Shown: positions 18,664-27,591 of the stretch, in pieces | How positions within the stretch are numbered: position 1 is the first letter of the stretch | Layout: every line of letters begins with the position of its first letter | Origin: Lachnospiraceae bacterium | GTDB taxonomy: Bacteria > Bacillota > Clostridia > Lachnospirales > Lachnospiraceae | Reading direction: 5' to 3' | Assembly (NCBI GenBank): GCA_016281605.1 | Contig: JAEEJA010000075.1 | Span: 1-64,000, forward strand | Length of the DNA stretch: 64,000 nucleotides | The notes under the pieces: model-generated | The model's database searches: none | Told to the model about the DNA's origin: nothing | Seen by the model: the letters and a program-made list of their open reading frames with translations, nothing else | Translations under genes and position numbers: made by a program

Positions 18664-19482
18664 TTACTTTGCTTTTTGTGCTACCTTTAATGCACCTTCC
18701 AGAGATAAGGTTGACGCGAGAAAACCGGTAGCATGACAAAAAGTCAAATCATCTATTCCTGAAATAGTTCTTAACTCTTCTACACTCTTCCCGTACCACT
18801 CCTCAGGAAGATGAACCTTTAAATCCGTTGTTTCACCTGAAACCGGTACCATCTGTATACCGTAGCCTCCTCTGTTTGAAGGATAGATAACAACCTCATA
18901 ATCACTTTTTACAACCCGAGTCTTCCATGGAAGGTATCTCTCAAGCACAAGTACCCTACCATCGCACTTATCCATAGCTTCTTTTACATATGAATCGGCT
19001 CTGGAGTAGGAATTGATTTTATTAAAATGATTCTTTAATATTTTTTTTGCAATACCAACAGCTTCCCAAAATCTTACATCATGAGGAATCTTTTCATCCC
19101 ATACAGGATTAAAATCATCTATAACCTGAGCCATATCACAGTAAGAGCCGGTATTATCCGATTCATCGAGGGGCTGGATAAAAATCCTATCAAACTCATC
19201 TGCATGCTCTTTATCCAAAAAGCACTCTCCGAAGTCCCTCCACAAAAGACCAAAGGCAGCGTAAGGCACGCCATTGGGGCGCACCTCTTTATCTACCTGA
19301 TGATGATCATATCTGCCAAATCCAATATCATAGACAATACCATCAAAGTCCTCAGGGATACTAAACCCCCTCTGTATCTTAATTTTAGGGAATAATAACT
19401 TTAACAATGCAGTAGAAAAAACATCATCTGAATGAAATTTGCCTGCATGAGTAAAGCCGTTCTTATAAACTTTCTCCTCCAT
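18664..19482 (-). CDS. MYG1/GAMM1-family (UPF0160) predicted metal-dependent hydrolase
   Basis: The 272-aa protein opens with THAGKFHSDDVFSTALLKLLFP and continues with YDIGFGRYDHHQ, the His/Asp metal-binding motifs of the MYG1 family, which is related to DHH phosphoesterases and has been described as a 3'-5' RNA exonuclease in eukaryotes. The late LPEEWYGKS and TFCHATGFLAS segments are also family-typical. An AAGGAG site precedes the ATG. It is 8 nt after icd and 2 nt before the G3E GTPase frame. The bacterial role is not established. Confidence 0.85.
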   Translation of the reverse strand: MEEKVYKNGFTHAGKFHSDDVFSTALLKLLFPKIKIQRGFSIPEDFDGIVYDIGFGRYDHHQVDKEVRPNGVPYAAFGLLWRDFGECFLDKEHADEFDRIFIQPLDESDNTGSYCDMAQVIDDFNPVWDEKIPHDVRFWEAVGIAKKILKNHFNKINSYSRADSYVKEAMDKCDGRVLVLERYLPWKTRVVKSDYEVVIYPSNRGGYGIQMVPVSGETTDLKVHLPEEWYGKSVEELRTISGIDDLTFCHATGFLASTLSLEGALKVAQKAK

Positions 19483-19490
19483 AAAACTCC

Positions 19491-20699
19491 TTATATAAGC
19501 TTTTCAAGTTCTTCTCTTATTGCTTTTATAAAATCAGTACTGTTTAACTTTGTTATATTAGGAAGAGTTGACATAAGACAAAGATCTCCTGTCATCTTAC
19601 CGCTTTCTATAGTATTGATAGTAGCTTTTTCAAGCTTATCAGCAAAATCAACAAGTCCTTCTATGCCATCTAACTCACCTCTTTTTCTGAGGGCACCGCT
19701 CCATGCAAATATGGTTGCAACAGAGTTTGTAGATGTTTCTTCTCCCTTAAGGTGCTTATAGTAGTGTCTCTGAACAGTTCCGTGAGCTGCCTCATACTCA
19801 TACTTTCCATCAGGTGAAACAAGTACTGATGTCATCATTGCAAGTGAACCACAGGCTGATGAAACCATATCACTCATTACATCACCATCATAATTCTTGC
19901 AGGCCCATATAAATCCACCCTCAGCCTTAACTACTCTTGCTACTGCATCGTCTATAAGGGTGTAGAAATACTCTATACCAAGCTCATCAAACTTTTCTTT
20001 GTACTCAGTTTCAAATATTCTCTGAAATATATCCTTAAATGTGTGATCATATTTCTTAGATATAGTATCCTTTGTTGCAAACCATAAATCCTGCTTGGTA
20101 TCACAAGCATAGTTAAAGCAGCATCTTGCAAAGCTCTCTATGGATTTATCGGTATTATGAATACCCTGAAGTATACCCGGTCCGTCAAACTCATGGATAA
20201 GCTCTCTTATCTCTGTTCCATCCTCCGCAGTAAATACAAGCTCAGCCTTTCCTGCGCCAGGAACTCTTATCTCAGTATTCTTATATACATCTCCATATGC
20301 ATGTCTTGCAAGTGTTATAGGCTTCTTCCATGTTTTAACGTTAGGATCTATACCATTTACCTTTATTGGTGTACGGAAAACAGTACCATCTAAGATTGAA
20401 CGAATAGTTCCGTTAGGAGATTTATACATTTTTTTAAGATTGTACTCATCCATACGGGCAGCATTTGGTGTAATAGTTGCACACTTTACAGCAACTCCAT
20501 ACTTCTTTGTAGCTTCTGCAGAATCAAATGTAACCTGATCATCGGTCTCGTTTCTATGCTCTAAACCAAGATCATAATACTCTGTCTTTAAATCAACAAA
20601 AGGAAGTATAAGCTCATCCTTAATAATCTTCCAAAGTATACGTGTCATCTCATCTCCATCCATCTCAACCAGTGGAGTATTCATAATTATTTTTTCCAT
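19491..20699 (-). CDS. icd: NADP-dependent isocitrate dehydrogenase, eukaryote-like type
   Basis: At 402 aa it matches the homodimeric NADP-ICDH subfamily shared with eukaryotes: [74 protein letters not shown] and [11 protein letters not shown]. It oxidises isocitrate to 2-oxoglutarate, feeding glutamate synthesis and NADPH supply. It is first of a tight minus-strand series icd-MYG1-G3E-SpoIIE. The upstream 184 bp also holds the promoter of the divergent small gene. Confidence 0.96.
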   Translation of the reverse strand: MEKIIMNTPLVEMDGDEMTRILWKIIKDELILPFVDLKTEYYDLGLEHRNETDDQVTFDSAEATKKYGVAVKCATITPNAARMDEYNLKKMYKSPNGTIRSILDGTVFRTPIKVNGIDPNVKTWKKPITLARHAYGDVYKNTEIRVPGAGKAELVFTAEDGTEIRELIHEFDGPGILQGIHNTDKSIESFARCCFNYACDTKQDLWFATKDTISKKYDHTFKDIFQRIFETEYKEKFDELGIEYFYTLIDDAVARVVKAEGGFIWACKNYDGDVMSDMVSSACGSLAMMTSVLVSPDGKYEYEAAHGTVQRHYYKHLKGEETSTNSVATIFAWSGALRKRGELDGIEGLVDFADKLEKATINTIESGKMTGDLCLMSTLPNITKLNSTDFIKAIREELEKLI

Positions 20700-20820
20700 A
20701 ATAAAAACCTAAAAACCTTTCTTTATGACTTTTTTTAACCTGTATCAACAAAAAAACTAATTATTGACACGGCTATATATAATTATCATACCATAAATCT
20801 TTCATTTGAACAATTTTTTA

Positions 20821-20849
20821 TTTACACATTCCAAAAATAGCTTTATAAT
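20821..20849 (+). promoter_or_regulatory. Promoter of the triple-EID-motif gene
   Basis: TTTACA (20821-20826), 17-bp spacer, TATAAT (20844-20849). The GGAGG site follows at 20865-20869, an unusually long 14 nt before the ATG at 20884, with no alternative in-frame start nearer. Confidence 0.7.
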
Positions 20850-20883
20850 ATAACTATATTTTACGGAGGACAATTTTTTCGAT

Positions 20884-21237
20884 ATGACAGATATTAATAA
20901 AAATTCCATTCCCGAAAAACCAAAAAGCAGTCAGACCTTTAAAAAATTAAGGGTTCCACCTACTGTTAATGCACATGATTTCCAGAAAAAAACTTTGGAT
21001 GAAGTTAAAACTACTACAATTCACGACACTTCCAACATGTCACAGGATGAAATTGATGCTCTCGTGGATTTTATCAACACTCACGAACCTTGTATTCATC
21101 CACCTATTATGACTCAGGAGGAAATAGACCTTCTTTTGGATTTTATCAGGGAGCAGGGTATAGAACCCGGAAATCATGTATTTACTGATGATGAAATAGA
21201 CGAATTAAATTACAGACGTTTTACCAAAGACACTTAA
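20884..21237 (+). CDS. Small protein with three FliM/FliN-like EIDxL motifs
   Basis: The 117-aa cytosolic protein has a basic N-terminal half without recognisable domain, then three related segments: MSQDEIDALVDFI (about residues 52-64), MTQEEIDLLLDFI (about 77-89) and FTDDEIDEL (about 100-108). SQDEIDALL is the N-terminal peptide of FliM/FliY that binds phosphorylated CheY. No flagellar or chemotaxis gene is in the window. It could bind a response regulator, or the motif may be a general helical docking peptide. It has its own promoter and is convergent with the OGG gene. Function unknown. Confidence 0.75.
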   Translation: MTDINKNSIPEKPKSSQTFKKLRVPPTVNAHDFQKKTLDEVKTTTIHDTSNMSQDEIDALVDFINTHEPCIHPPIMTQEEIDLLLDFIREQGIEPGNHVFTDDEIDELNYRRFTKDT

Positions 21238-21252
21238 ATACTGCTTATTTTA

Positions 21253-22143
21253 TTATTGCTGCCTTTCATAATAAAACAAGTATTGTTGCATTACGCCTGC
21301 ATATCCTCTGTATCTGTCTTTTGGAAAGTTGCCATCATAATACTTTCCTTCGATTTTTTTGACCCAAGTATCTACAGGAAATGCATCCAGACAATGCAGA
21401 CCGAAAAGCTCTATACAGGATGCCACCTTATTTCCTATACCCTTTATACTTAAAAGTCCTTCGTGGACTTTTTTATATTGTAAAGAATCAGTATATATTC
21501 CATCCAGCGAATCCAAGGTATGCAGAAAAAAATCTTCTTCTCTCGCTTTATATACCAACTCTCTTATATATTCTTCTCTATATCCCAAACCTAAATCATC
21601 GAGTTTTTCAGGGTCTATATCAAAGGGTCCGGGAAATGTATGCGACAATTCATCAGGCCAGTCACAATCCAATCCATACTCTTCTTTTATTTTGTCTACG
21701 TCGATCCTTTCGCCGAATCTTTTGCATATCTTATCTATACTTTTCTTTATCCTTGGGATATTGTTATTTTGACTTATCATAAAGCTTAGGATTGTTTCCC
21801 AAGTATCCTGATTTAATATCCTTATACCACTGCCCATAGAAGCTGCCGCCGATAAAACCTTATCCGAACTATCTATGGATTCTATAATTATTTCATAATC
21901 AGTATGTAGATCAAAATAAGTAATTATCTTATCTTTTATTTCCTTATCATCTGTTTTTCTTTTATTTAGACAGTCACAAACATTTACTTTTATCTTTCCG
22001 CTCCCCATGCTATGAATAATGGCAGCGAAGCTCTCAAAAGAGAAAGCGACACTGCCATCCTTTAATTCATACCATCTGAAGCACTGACCGCTATCCGCTA
22101 TCAAATGAGGATCAAAATATCTCTCATTTATTTCAATAGTCAT
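21253..22143 (-). CDS. ogg: 8-oxoguanine DNA glycosylase (OGG-type, HhH-GPD)
   Basis: The protein has an OGG N-terminal domain (ADSGQCFRWYELKDGSVAFSF) and a helix-hairpin-helix glycosylase core: LSFMISQNNNIPRIKKSIDKIC, LSIKGIGNKVASCIELFG with the catalytic Lys, and AFPVDTWVKKI with the catalytic Asp. It removes oxidised guanine from DNA. The start is MTIEINE at 22143, after GAGG at good spacing; the ATG at 22173 would overlap the ribosome site. It follows ilvE by 30 nt and is probably co-transcribed. Confidence 0.9.
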   Translation of the reverse strand: MTIEINERYFDPHLIADSGQCFRWYELKDGSVAFSFESFAAIIHSMGSGKIKVNVCDCLNKRKTDDKEIKDKIITYFDLHTDYEIIIESIDSSDKVLSAAASMGSGIRILNQDTWETILSFMISQNNNIPRIKKSIDKICKRFGERIDVDKIKEEYGLDCDWPDELSHTFPGPFDIDPEKLDDLGLGYREEYIRELVYKAREEDFFLHTLDSLDGIYTDSLQYKKVHEGLLSIKGIGNKVASCIELFGLHCLDAFPVDTWVKKIEGKYYDGNFPKDRYRGYAGVMQQYLFYYERQQ

Positions 22144-22173
22144 ATGCTTTCCTCTGTATAGTGTTTTAATCAA

Positions 22174-23199
22174 TTACATGATCGTCTTAACCCAGCCTTC
22201 AGGTCCTTCAATCTTACCCATCTGAATACCTGTAAGAGTATCATAAAGCTTCTTGATTGTTGGTCCCATCTCTTCCATTCCGCTTGGGAAAGCGATTTCC
22301 TGATCACCATGAACGATCTTTCCAACCGGACTGATAACTGCAGCTGTACCGCAAAGACCGCACTCAGCAAAGTCCTTAACCTCGTCAAAGTAAACTTCTC
22401 TATGCTCAACCTTCATACCAAGTATATCCTCAGCAACTGTCATAAGAGAACGTCTTGTGATAGAAGGAAGAATACTGTCTGACTTAGGTGTTACGATAGT
22501 GCCATCCTTAGTAACGAAAATAAAGTTTGCTCCACCTGTCTCCTCAACCTTTGTACGTGTAGCTGCATCTAAGTACATATTCTCTGCAAACCCGTTTCTG
22601 TGAGCTTCCATGATAGGATGCAAGCTCATGGCATAGTTTAAACCTGCCTTTATATTACCTGTTCCATGAGGTGCCGCACGATCAAAATCACTTACTGTAA
22701 TAACGATAGGCTTAGCTCCACCCTTAAAATAAGGTCCAACAGGAGTTGTAAATATACGGAACTGATATTCAGATGCCGGCTTAACGCCAATAACTGAATT
22801 AATACCAAACATATAAGGTCTTATGTAAAGTGTTGCTCCCGAGCCAAAAGGCGGAACCCATGCTTCATTTGCCTTAACAACTTCAACTACAGCATCTACA
22901 AACCTCTTTTCATCAAAAACAGGCATCTCTAATCTCTTAGCTGTCATAGCCATACGCTCTGCATTGAGGTCAGGTCTGAAACAAACTATGCGTCCGTCCT
23001 CTGTTGTATAAGCCTTAAGACCTTCAAAACAAGTCTGAGCATACTGAAGGACGCAAGCGCACTCACTCATTGTGATGTTATTATCTGTAACTATCTCACC
23101 TTCATCCCATGCTCCATCCTTAAAATTTGAAACATATCTGTAATCCGTCTTTAAATAATCAAATCCAAGATTTGACCAATCAATATCCTTTTTAGCCAT
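22174..23199 (-). CDS. ilvE: Branched-chain amino acid aminotransferase
   Basis: A PLP fold-type IV aminotransferase of the long (about 340-aa) BCAT form: YTTEDGRIVCFRPDLNAERM, GATLYIRPYMFG, GTGNIKAGLNYAMSL with the PLP Lys, and VEETGGANFIFV. It interconverts valine, leucine and isoleucine with their 2-oxo acids using glutamate. The ATG at 23199 lies 8 nt after GGAGG; a GTG nine bases upstream is part of that site. It has its own promoter. Confidence 0.95.
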   Translation of the reverse strand: MAKKDIDWSNLGFDYLKTDYRYVSNFKDGAWDEGEIVTDNNITMSECACVLQYAQTCFEGLKAYTTEDGRIVCFRPDLNAERMAMTAKRLEMPVFDEKRFVDAVVEVVKANEAWVPPFGSGATLYIRPYMFGINSVIGVKPASEYQFRIFTTPVGPYFKGGAKPIVITVSDFDRAAPHGTGNIKAGLNYAMSLHPIMEAHRNGFAENMYLDAATRTKVEETGGANFIFVTKDGTIVTPKSDSILPSITRRSLMTVAEDILGMKVEHREVYFDEVKDFAECGLCGTAAVISPVGKIVHGDQEIAFPSGMEEMGPTIKKLYDTLTGIQMGKIEGPEGWVKTIM

Positions 23200-23237
23200 C
23201 CAAGGCACCTCCTTAACATTTAAGAATCTACCAAAAC

Positions 23238-23266
23238 ATTTTAAGCCTCATTTTTTAAACTGTCAA
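23238..23266 (-). promoter_or_regulatory. Promoter of ilvE
   Basis: TTGACA (23261-23266), 17-bp spacer, TAAAAT (23238-23243) on the minus strand, between the rpiB-fusion stop and the ilvE start. Confidence 0.7.
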
Positions 23267-23277
23267 GAGTGTATATT

Positions 23278-24183
23278 TTAAGAGTTTTCCATCATATTTA
23301 TTCTTCTTTGATGTCTCTCTTCCTTTGAAAATTCTGTATTTAAAAATGTATCGACTATCTTTAAAGCAAGACCGGGTCCGATTACTCTCGCTCCCATTGT
23401 AAGTACATTTGCATCATTATGCAGTCTGGTGGCTTCTGCACTGAATGTATCATGGCAAAGAGCAGCTCTGATTCCCGGAATCTTGTTTGCTGTCATACTT
23501 ACGCCTATACCTGTTCCACAGATAATTATACCCTTTTCACACTCACCTTTAGCTACGCTGTTAGCAACAGCCTTTGCATATACGGGATAATCACATGATT
23601 TGTTATCATAACATCCAAAGTCATTGTACGGGATGTCATTCACATCCAAATATCCTATTATCTCCTGCTTTAATTCGTATCCTCCATGATCACATCCTAT
23701 AGCTATCATTCCAATCCCTCCGTTTAATGATTTTATTTTACTCTCAGAAGCCTGTATACACATATCCAGAAGCCCGAAAGCCTCTTCATATGCCTCAGAC
23801 TCTTTACCATATGGATTTATAATATCCACATTAATACCGGAAAATTCTCCCAATGTATATACTATCTGTGCGCCATACTCTTCCATAACCTTAACCTTCT
23901 CACCTAAGGTCATGGTAAATACACAGGTTTTCTCTGTAATATCTTCTTTTTTGAGCTGACATGAATTGCCATGCTTGCATAAATCTTTGCCGTGAGAGGT
24001 CAACAGCAGATTAACCTTAGGATTTATAGGTTCTTCAAAAAGAACAACCAAACCTCTTGAAATCACCTCTATATCCTCTGCCCCACCGGAATTTCTGAAC
24101 ATACTTTCCGCCATAGGACTTAGAAAAAGGTTATTTTCACATACAAATATAACCTTCTCTATTTTTTTATCATCATTTCCCAT
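23278..24183 (-). CDS. rpiB: Fusion of a degenerate low-molecular-weight phosphatase domain with ribose-5-phosphate isomerase B
   Basis: Residues ~1-150 resemble a low-molecular-weight protein phosphatase (IEKVIFVCENNLFLSPMAES), but the CX5R active site reads C-ENNLF-L, so the catalytic Arg (position 21) is Leu, and the later DP acid motif reads NP. Residues ~155-300 are RpiB: MIAIGCDHGGYELK, IIICGTGIGVSMTANK with the catalytic Cys, and HNDANVLTMGAR. RpiB interconverts ribose-5- and ribulose-5-phosphate. The gene follows a Sua5/TsaC gene; in Bacillus the arginine phosphatase ywlE and rpiB sit beside ywlC, so this looks like a fused version of that cluster. Start at 24183 after ATGGAG. Confidence 0.9.
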   Translation of the reverse strand: MGNDDKKIEKVIFVCENNLFLSPMAESMFRNSGGAEDIEVISRGLVVLFEEPINPKVNLLLTSHGKDLCKHGNSCQLKKEDITEKTCVFTMTLGEKVKVMEEYGAQIVYTLGEFSGINVDIINPYGKESEAYEEAFGLLDMCIQASESKIKSLNGGIGMIAIGCDHGGYELKQEIIGYLDVNDIPYNDFGCYDNKSCDYPVYAKAVANSVAKGECEKGIIICGTGIGVSMTANKIPGIRAALCHDTFSAEATRLHNDANVLTMGARVIGPGLALKIVDTFLNTEFSKEERHQRRINMMENS

Positions 24184-24215
24184 AATAATCTCCATTCAAA
24201 AATCTTAGTTTAATC

Positions 24216-25271
24216 CTAACAATTAACTCTTTGATACCCTGCAGCCTTCATTAACCTGTTCATAACAGCTTCACCCATTTTATCAGCTTCAAAGCTCTCT
24301 GAGTATATGTAATCCGCCCCCAAACTATCTGCTTTTCTAAGAATATCAAATAACCTGGATGCCACCTGTCCTGGGATAAATATACTTCCCGCATCCAGTA
24401 CATCCTGACTTTCAAAGTCTTTAACATGCTCACTTGAAACGATACATATGCATTTTACTCCTTCTGCCCTATGCTCCTTAAGTTTAGTTTGCATGTATTC
24501 TCTCACATGTAAGTAATCACCGAAAACAACCTTTAAATCTCCTTTTGGTGCATAGTGCCTGTACTTCATACCGGGAGCTTTTGGCTTTTGATTATTCATA
24601 AGTTCGGGATTTTTTAAGGTTGGATCGACCTCACAACCTCCTGCAATCCTTTTTATATCTTCATAAGAGTAGTACCCCGGTCGCAAAAGAACTGGATTAT
24701 CTGTAGTAACATCAACTATAGTAGATTCCAATCCTATATCTATGGAACCGGAATCAATAATCATATCTATCCGCCCATCCATGTCTTCGATTACGTGAGA
24801 AGCCGATGTCGGACTGGGTCTTCCGGATATATTGGCACTTGGAGCAGCTATATAAGTCTTTGATGCCCTTATAAATTCCCTTGCTACCGGATGAACAGGC
24901 ATACGAACTGCTACAGTATTAAGCCCTCCTGTAGTCTCATCACATACTATACTTCTTTTATTAAAAACGAGAGTCAGCGGTCCTGGCCAGCACTCATCCA
25001 TAAGGCGCTTTGCTACTTCGCTTACACTTTCTGCAAGCTCGTAAACGGACTCTTTATCCGCTATGTGCACAATTAAAGGATTATCTGAAGGTCTTCCCTT
25101 AGCCTGATAAATCTTTAATGAAGATTCTTTTTGAAGAGCGTCACCACCTAGACCGTATACTGTCTCTGTGGGAAATGCCACAAGTCCGCCTCTTCTGATA
25201 ATCTCTCCAGCCTTACTTAGTTTCTCTTTATCGATTTTTTCAGGATTTATCTTAATTATCTTAGTATTCAT
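24216..25271 (-). CDS. ywlC: L-threonylcarbamoyladenylate synthase (Sua5/YwlC type)
   Basis: The N-terminal YrdC domain shows GGLVAFPTETVYGLGGDA, YQAKGRPSDNPLIVHI, WPGPLTLVF and YIAAPSANISGRPSPTSA. A linker with PGMKYRHYAPKG leads to the C-terminal Sua5 domain, for a total of 351 aa, the usual Sua5 length. The enzyme makes threonylcarbamoyl-AMP from threonine, bicarbonate and ATP for t6A37 modification of ANN-decoding tRNAs. It starts 6 nt after the GH18 gene, with only a weak ribosome site, suggesting translational coupling. Confidence 0.94.
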   Translation of the reverse strand: MNTKIIKINPEKIDKEKLSKAGEIIRRGGLVAFPTETVYGLGGDALQKESSLKIYQAKGRPSDNPLIVHIADKESVYELAESVSEVAKRLMDECWPGPLTLVFNKRSIVCDETTGGLNTVAVRMPVHPVAREFIRASKTYIAAPSANISGRPSPTSASHVIEDMDGRIDMIIDSGSIDIGLESTIVDVTTDNPVLLRPGYYSYEDIKRIAGGCEVDPTLKNPELMNNQKPKAPGMKYRHYAPKGDLKVVFGDYLHVREYMQTKLKEHRAEGVKCICIVSSEHVKDFESQDVLDAGSIFIPGQVASRLFDILRKADSLGADYIYSESFEADKMGEAVMNRLMKAAGYQRVNC

Positions 25272-25277
25272 AAACTT

Positions 25278-26993
25278 CTATCTATTATATTTTTTTACCA
25301 GAGGCCATACTGATGACTCTTCAAGTCCAAGCTTCCAGTATGCCATTCCGGCTACATCGGACTTGCTTACTTCCTTCATTTTAAGCTCAAGTGACTCTTT
25401 ATCTTCACACCATATCTCATATTTTATTCCATCTGAGCTCTTATAAGATCCGTAATTTAAGGATGTCTTATCATCCCAATTAAGGCTTACATTGTTTACG
25501 TTTACCCACTCCAATGCATTTTTCATACCATAAGGCGTACTGGTAGGTTTTTTCTTCCCTTTCGTAGCCCATATACGTGTATAAAACGGTAACGCTATGA
25601 TGCTCTGCTCTTTTGGTATAAGCTCATCCATTGCTGAAAGCGCATCCTTAACATAAGTTAAAGAACTAGTAGGACCAGACTCTTCGCTTACTCCGTTATA
25701 CTCGTCATAAGCCATGGTAATAACATAATCTGCAACGAGAGCCTGCTCGTGTCTGTTATAATAATCGGTTCCACCACCCGGTGGATAGTTATCTATAGAG
25801 AGAACTAATTCATATTTTCTACAAAGAACACTTAGTTCTCTTATAAACTGAACAAAGTCATCTCCGTTTTCAGGCTGAACGTATTCAAAATCTATATTGA
25901 TACCATCCAAACTGTATTTAATCGCCTCTGCTACCAGATTCTTTTCTAATTTTTGTCTTGCTGTAGTCGCAGAAAGCACCTTTCCGATAGTATTATGCTC
26001 AGAAAAGTCATCTACAAGGCCCCAGACATCAAGGCCGGCTGCATGTGCCTTTTCCACATAATTATAATCACCAAAAGACTTGATATTTCCATTATTATCA
26101 GAGGATTGAAACCATGTAGGACAGATTACATTAATCTCAGCTCCTGATGAAAGCACCGTGTCAAGATCGGCATTTCCCTCAACCGAAGCTATCTGATGAA
26201 AACCAAGACTAATCTTTTTATCATAAAGCTTATGTGTATACTCTTCTTCTTTAAAATCGGTTGTAATTTCTCTTTCAGATATCTTCCCAAAGCTATCCTT
26301 CTTGGTATAACCTATACAACCGTCATTTGTCATAACCTTTATAAATCCGTTACTGTCTGTATTACCATCAAGTACCTTTACTTCTTCTTTTTCTTTAACA
26401 TTTTTAAGTATCTCGCTTTTTATACCTGCAAGCTTACGAACTGCAGTATTATCATCCGATGCCTTGGCAAACTGTTCATTAACACCGAATTGGTAGTTAA
26501 TAACTACTCTGTTAGGATTCTTGTAAGCCTCATACTCAAATTCTGAATACTCGTCAGCAAAGTCAATTGCAACGCATGGAACAGACTCTCCTTCAGCATT
26601 TTCCTTAAGTATGCAATATGGATAATCACTTTCAGAAGATTCGTTATTAATTGATATCTTCTTGGTGCCTTCTATTATTTTTATAATCTTATCGGGAGTT
26701 GTATATATGAGGAGCATCTCGTTAGAATCCCAATAAAACTTAGAATTAAGTTCCTGCTTTACCAACTCTATAGGTATATATATATGTCCGTCCTCTTCTA
26801 CACCCTTGTACTCAGAAATAGTATCCTGCATACATATAGCAACTTCTGTATCGCTTACTCCGAAATAAGCATTAAGGTCTGCTTTCTTTGTACCGGGAGA
26901 ATACCTCCTATAAAGAAATATACCTACAATAAGAGCTACTATTGCAATTATTATTGCTATAACTATAACTACACCTTTATATGACTTTTTCAT
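25278..26993 (-). CDS. Membrane-anchored GH18-type glycosidase with N-terminal extracellular domains
   Basis: A single N-terminal membrane helix (VVIVIAIIIAIVALIVGIFL) anchors 571 aa outside the cell. Residues ~50-230 contain a region like copper-amine-oxidase/stalk domains plus an SH3-like segment (KVMTNDGCIGYTKKDSFG). Residues ~245-565 are a GH18 barrel with YSLDGINIDFEYVQP, the DxxDxDxE catalytic motif with its Glu, and VITMAYDEYN. Proteins of this layout in Clostridia are related to spore-cortex YaaH/YdhD glycosidases and usually act on peptidoglycan. No other sporulation gene is seen here. It heads a GH18-Sua5-RpiB fusion series. Confidence 0.87.
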   Translation of the reverse strand: MKKSYKGVVIVIAIIIAIVALIVGIFLYRRYSPGTKKADLNAYFGVSDTEVAICMQDTISEYKGVEEDGHIYIPIELVKQELNSKFYWDSNEMLLIYTTPDKIIKIIEGTKKISINNESSESDYPYCILKENAEGESVPCVAIDFADEYSEFEYEAYKNPNRVVINYQFGVNEQFAKASDDNTAVRKLAGIKSEILKNVKEKEEVKVLDGNTDSNGFIKVMTNDGCIGYTKKDSFGKISEREITTDFKEEEYTHKLYDKKISLGFHQIASVEGNADLDTVLSSGAEINVICPTWFQSSDNNGNIKSFGDYNYVEKAHAAGLDVWGLVDDFSEHNTIGKVLSATTARQKLEKNLVAEAIKYSLDGINIDFEYVQPENGDDFVQFIRELSVLCRKYELVLSIDNYPPGGGTDYYNRHEQALVADYVITMAYDEYNGVSEESGPTSSLTYVKDALSAMDELIPKEQSIIALPFYTRIWATKGKKKPTSTPYGMKNALEWVNVNNVSLNWDDKTSLNYGSYKSSDGIKYEIWCEDKESLELKMKEVSKSDVAGMAYWKLGLEESSVWPLVKKYNR

Positions 26994-27033
26994 TACTTTA
27001 CCTCGTTGTCCATATTTTTGATTATTAAAAAAT

Positions 27034-27069
27034 CTATACTAGTATAGCATTATATATTTTTTTTGGCAA
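27034..27069 (-). promoter_or_regulatory. GH18 promoter with a 14-bp palindrome on the -10
   Basis: TTGCCA (27064-27069), 17-bp spacer, TATACT (27041-27046) on the minus strand. A perfect palindrome CTATACTAGTATAG (27034-27047) covers the -10, a position where a bound repressor would block the promoter. No regulator is assigned. Confidence 0.6.
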
Positions 27070-27106
27070 ATATTATTAAAATATCGGTCCGTGTCAATAA
27101 AAATAT

Positions 27107-27145
27107 GGTGTAAATCGTACCTGCTCAGGAATAACGATTTACACC
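27107..27145 (-). terminator. 12-bp perfect inverted repeat, possible terminator
   Basis: GGTGTAAATCGT (27107-27118) and ACGATTTACACC (27134-27145) form a perfect stem with a 15-nt loop. On the minus strand it is followed by ATATTTTTATT. It lies upstream of the GH18 promoter, so it would end a transcript arriving from 27.2-27.3 kb rather than the GH18 mRNA. Confidence 0.5.
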
Positions 27146-27212
27146 AATTCTTTAATTGCATTAAGATGTCTGCCCTCTAAAGGCAAAATTAAAATTATTA
27201 AATTTTATAATT

Positions 27213-27266
27213 CTATGATACATCAATAGTTGTTGTGATAACAAATGCTTTACCTTCTATATTCAT
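27213..27266 (-). CDS. Very small candidate ORF (17 aa) in a structured intergenic region
   Basis: ATG at 27266 opens MNIEGKAFVITTTIDVS, right after AAAGGGGGA. The site and first codons resemble the mecA start on the opposite strand (MNIE after AAAGGGGGAAT), but here the ATG is only one base from the GGGGG. Flanking hairpins lie at 27301-27334 and 27107-27145. The 26994-27591 gap otherwise contains a loose inverted repeat at 27472-27515, a small plus-strand hairpin with a T run (27419-27444) and no longer ORF. Coding status is doubtful. Confidence 0.25.
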   Translation of the reverse strand: MNIEGKAFVITTTIDVS

Positions 27267-27530
27267 TCCCCCTTTCCGGATTATATATTAAAAAAGATAC
27301 AGATGTTTTTTACAGGTTATAGTAAAAACCATCTTTTAAATTAGGTTTATTACAAGGTTATTATACTCCAGAAACATCGATAAATAAAGGTTTTTCAAGC
27401 CTTCCGAATGTAGAAATAACTAATCGAAATTAGTGCATTTTTTTAGTATAACCACATTTTGCTCAAATCAGGTCACAATTATAATAATCATAATCAAATC
27501 TGAACAAATTGTGACTTTTTCTGCTTTTTA

Positions 27531-27559
27531 TTGACTTAATTTACTATTTAATCTATACT
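27531..27559 (+). promoter_or_regulatory. Promoter of mecA
   Basis: TTGACT (27531-27536), 17-bp spacer, TATACT (27554-27559), about 33 bp before the ATG. Confidence 0.75.
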
Positions 27560-27591
27560 TTAATTAATCTAACGGAAAGGGGGAATCTTGT

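Noticed and set aside
22170-22409. 79-aa minus-strand ORF inside ilvE
   Set aside because: It is an alternative frame of the ilvE 3' end with Arg/Leu-rich composition and no own ribosome site.
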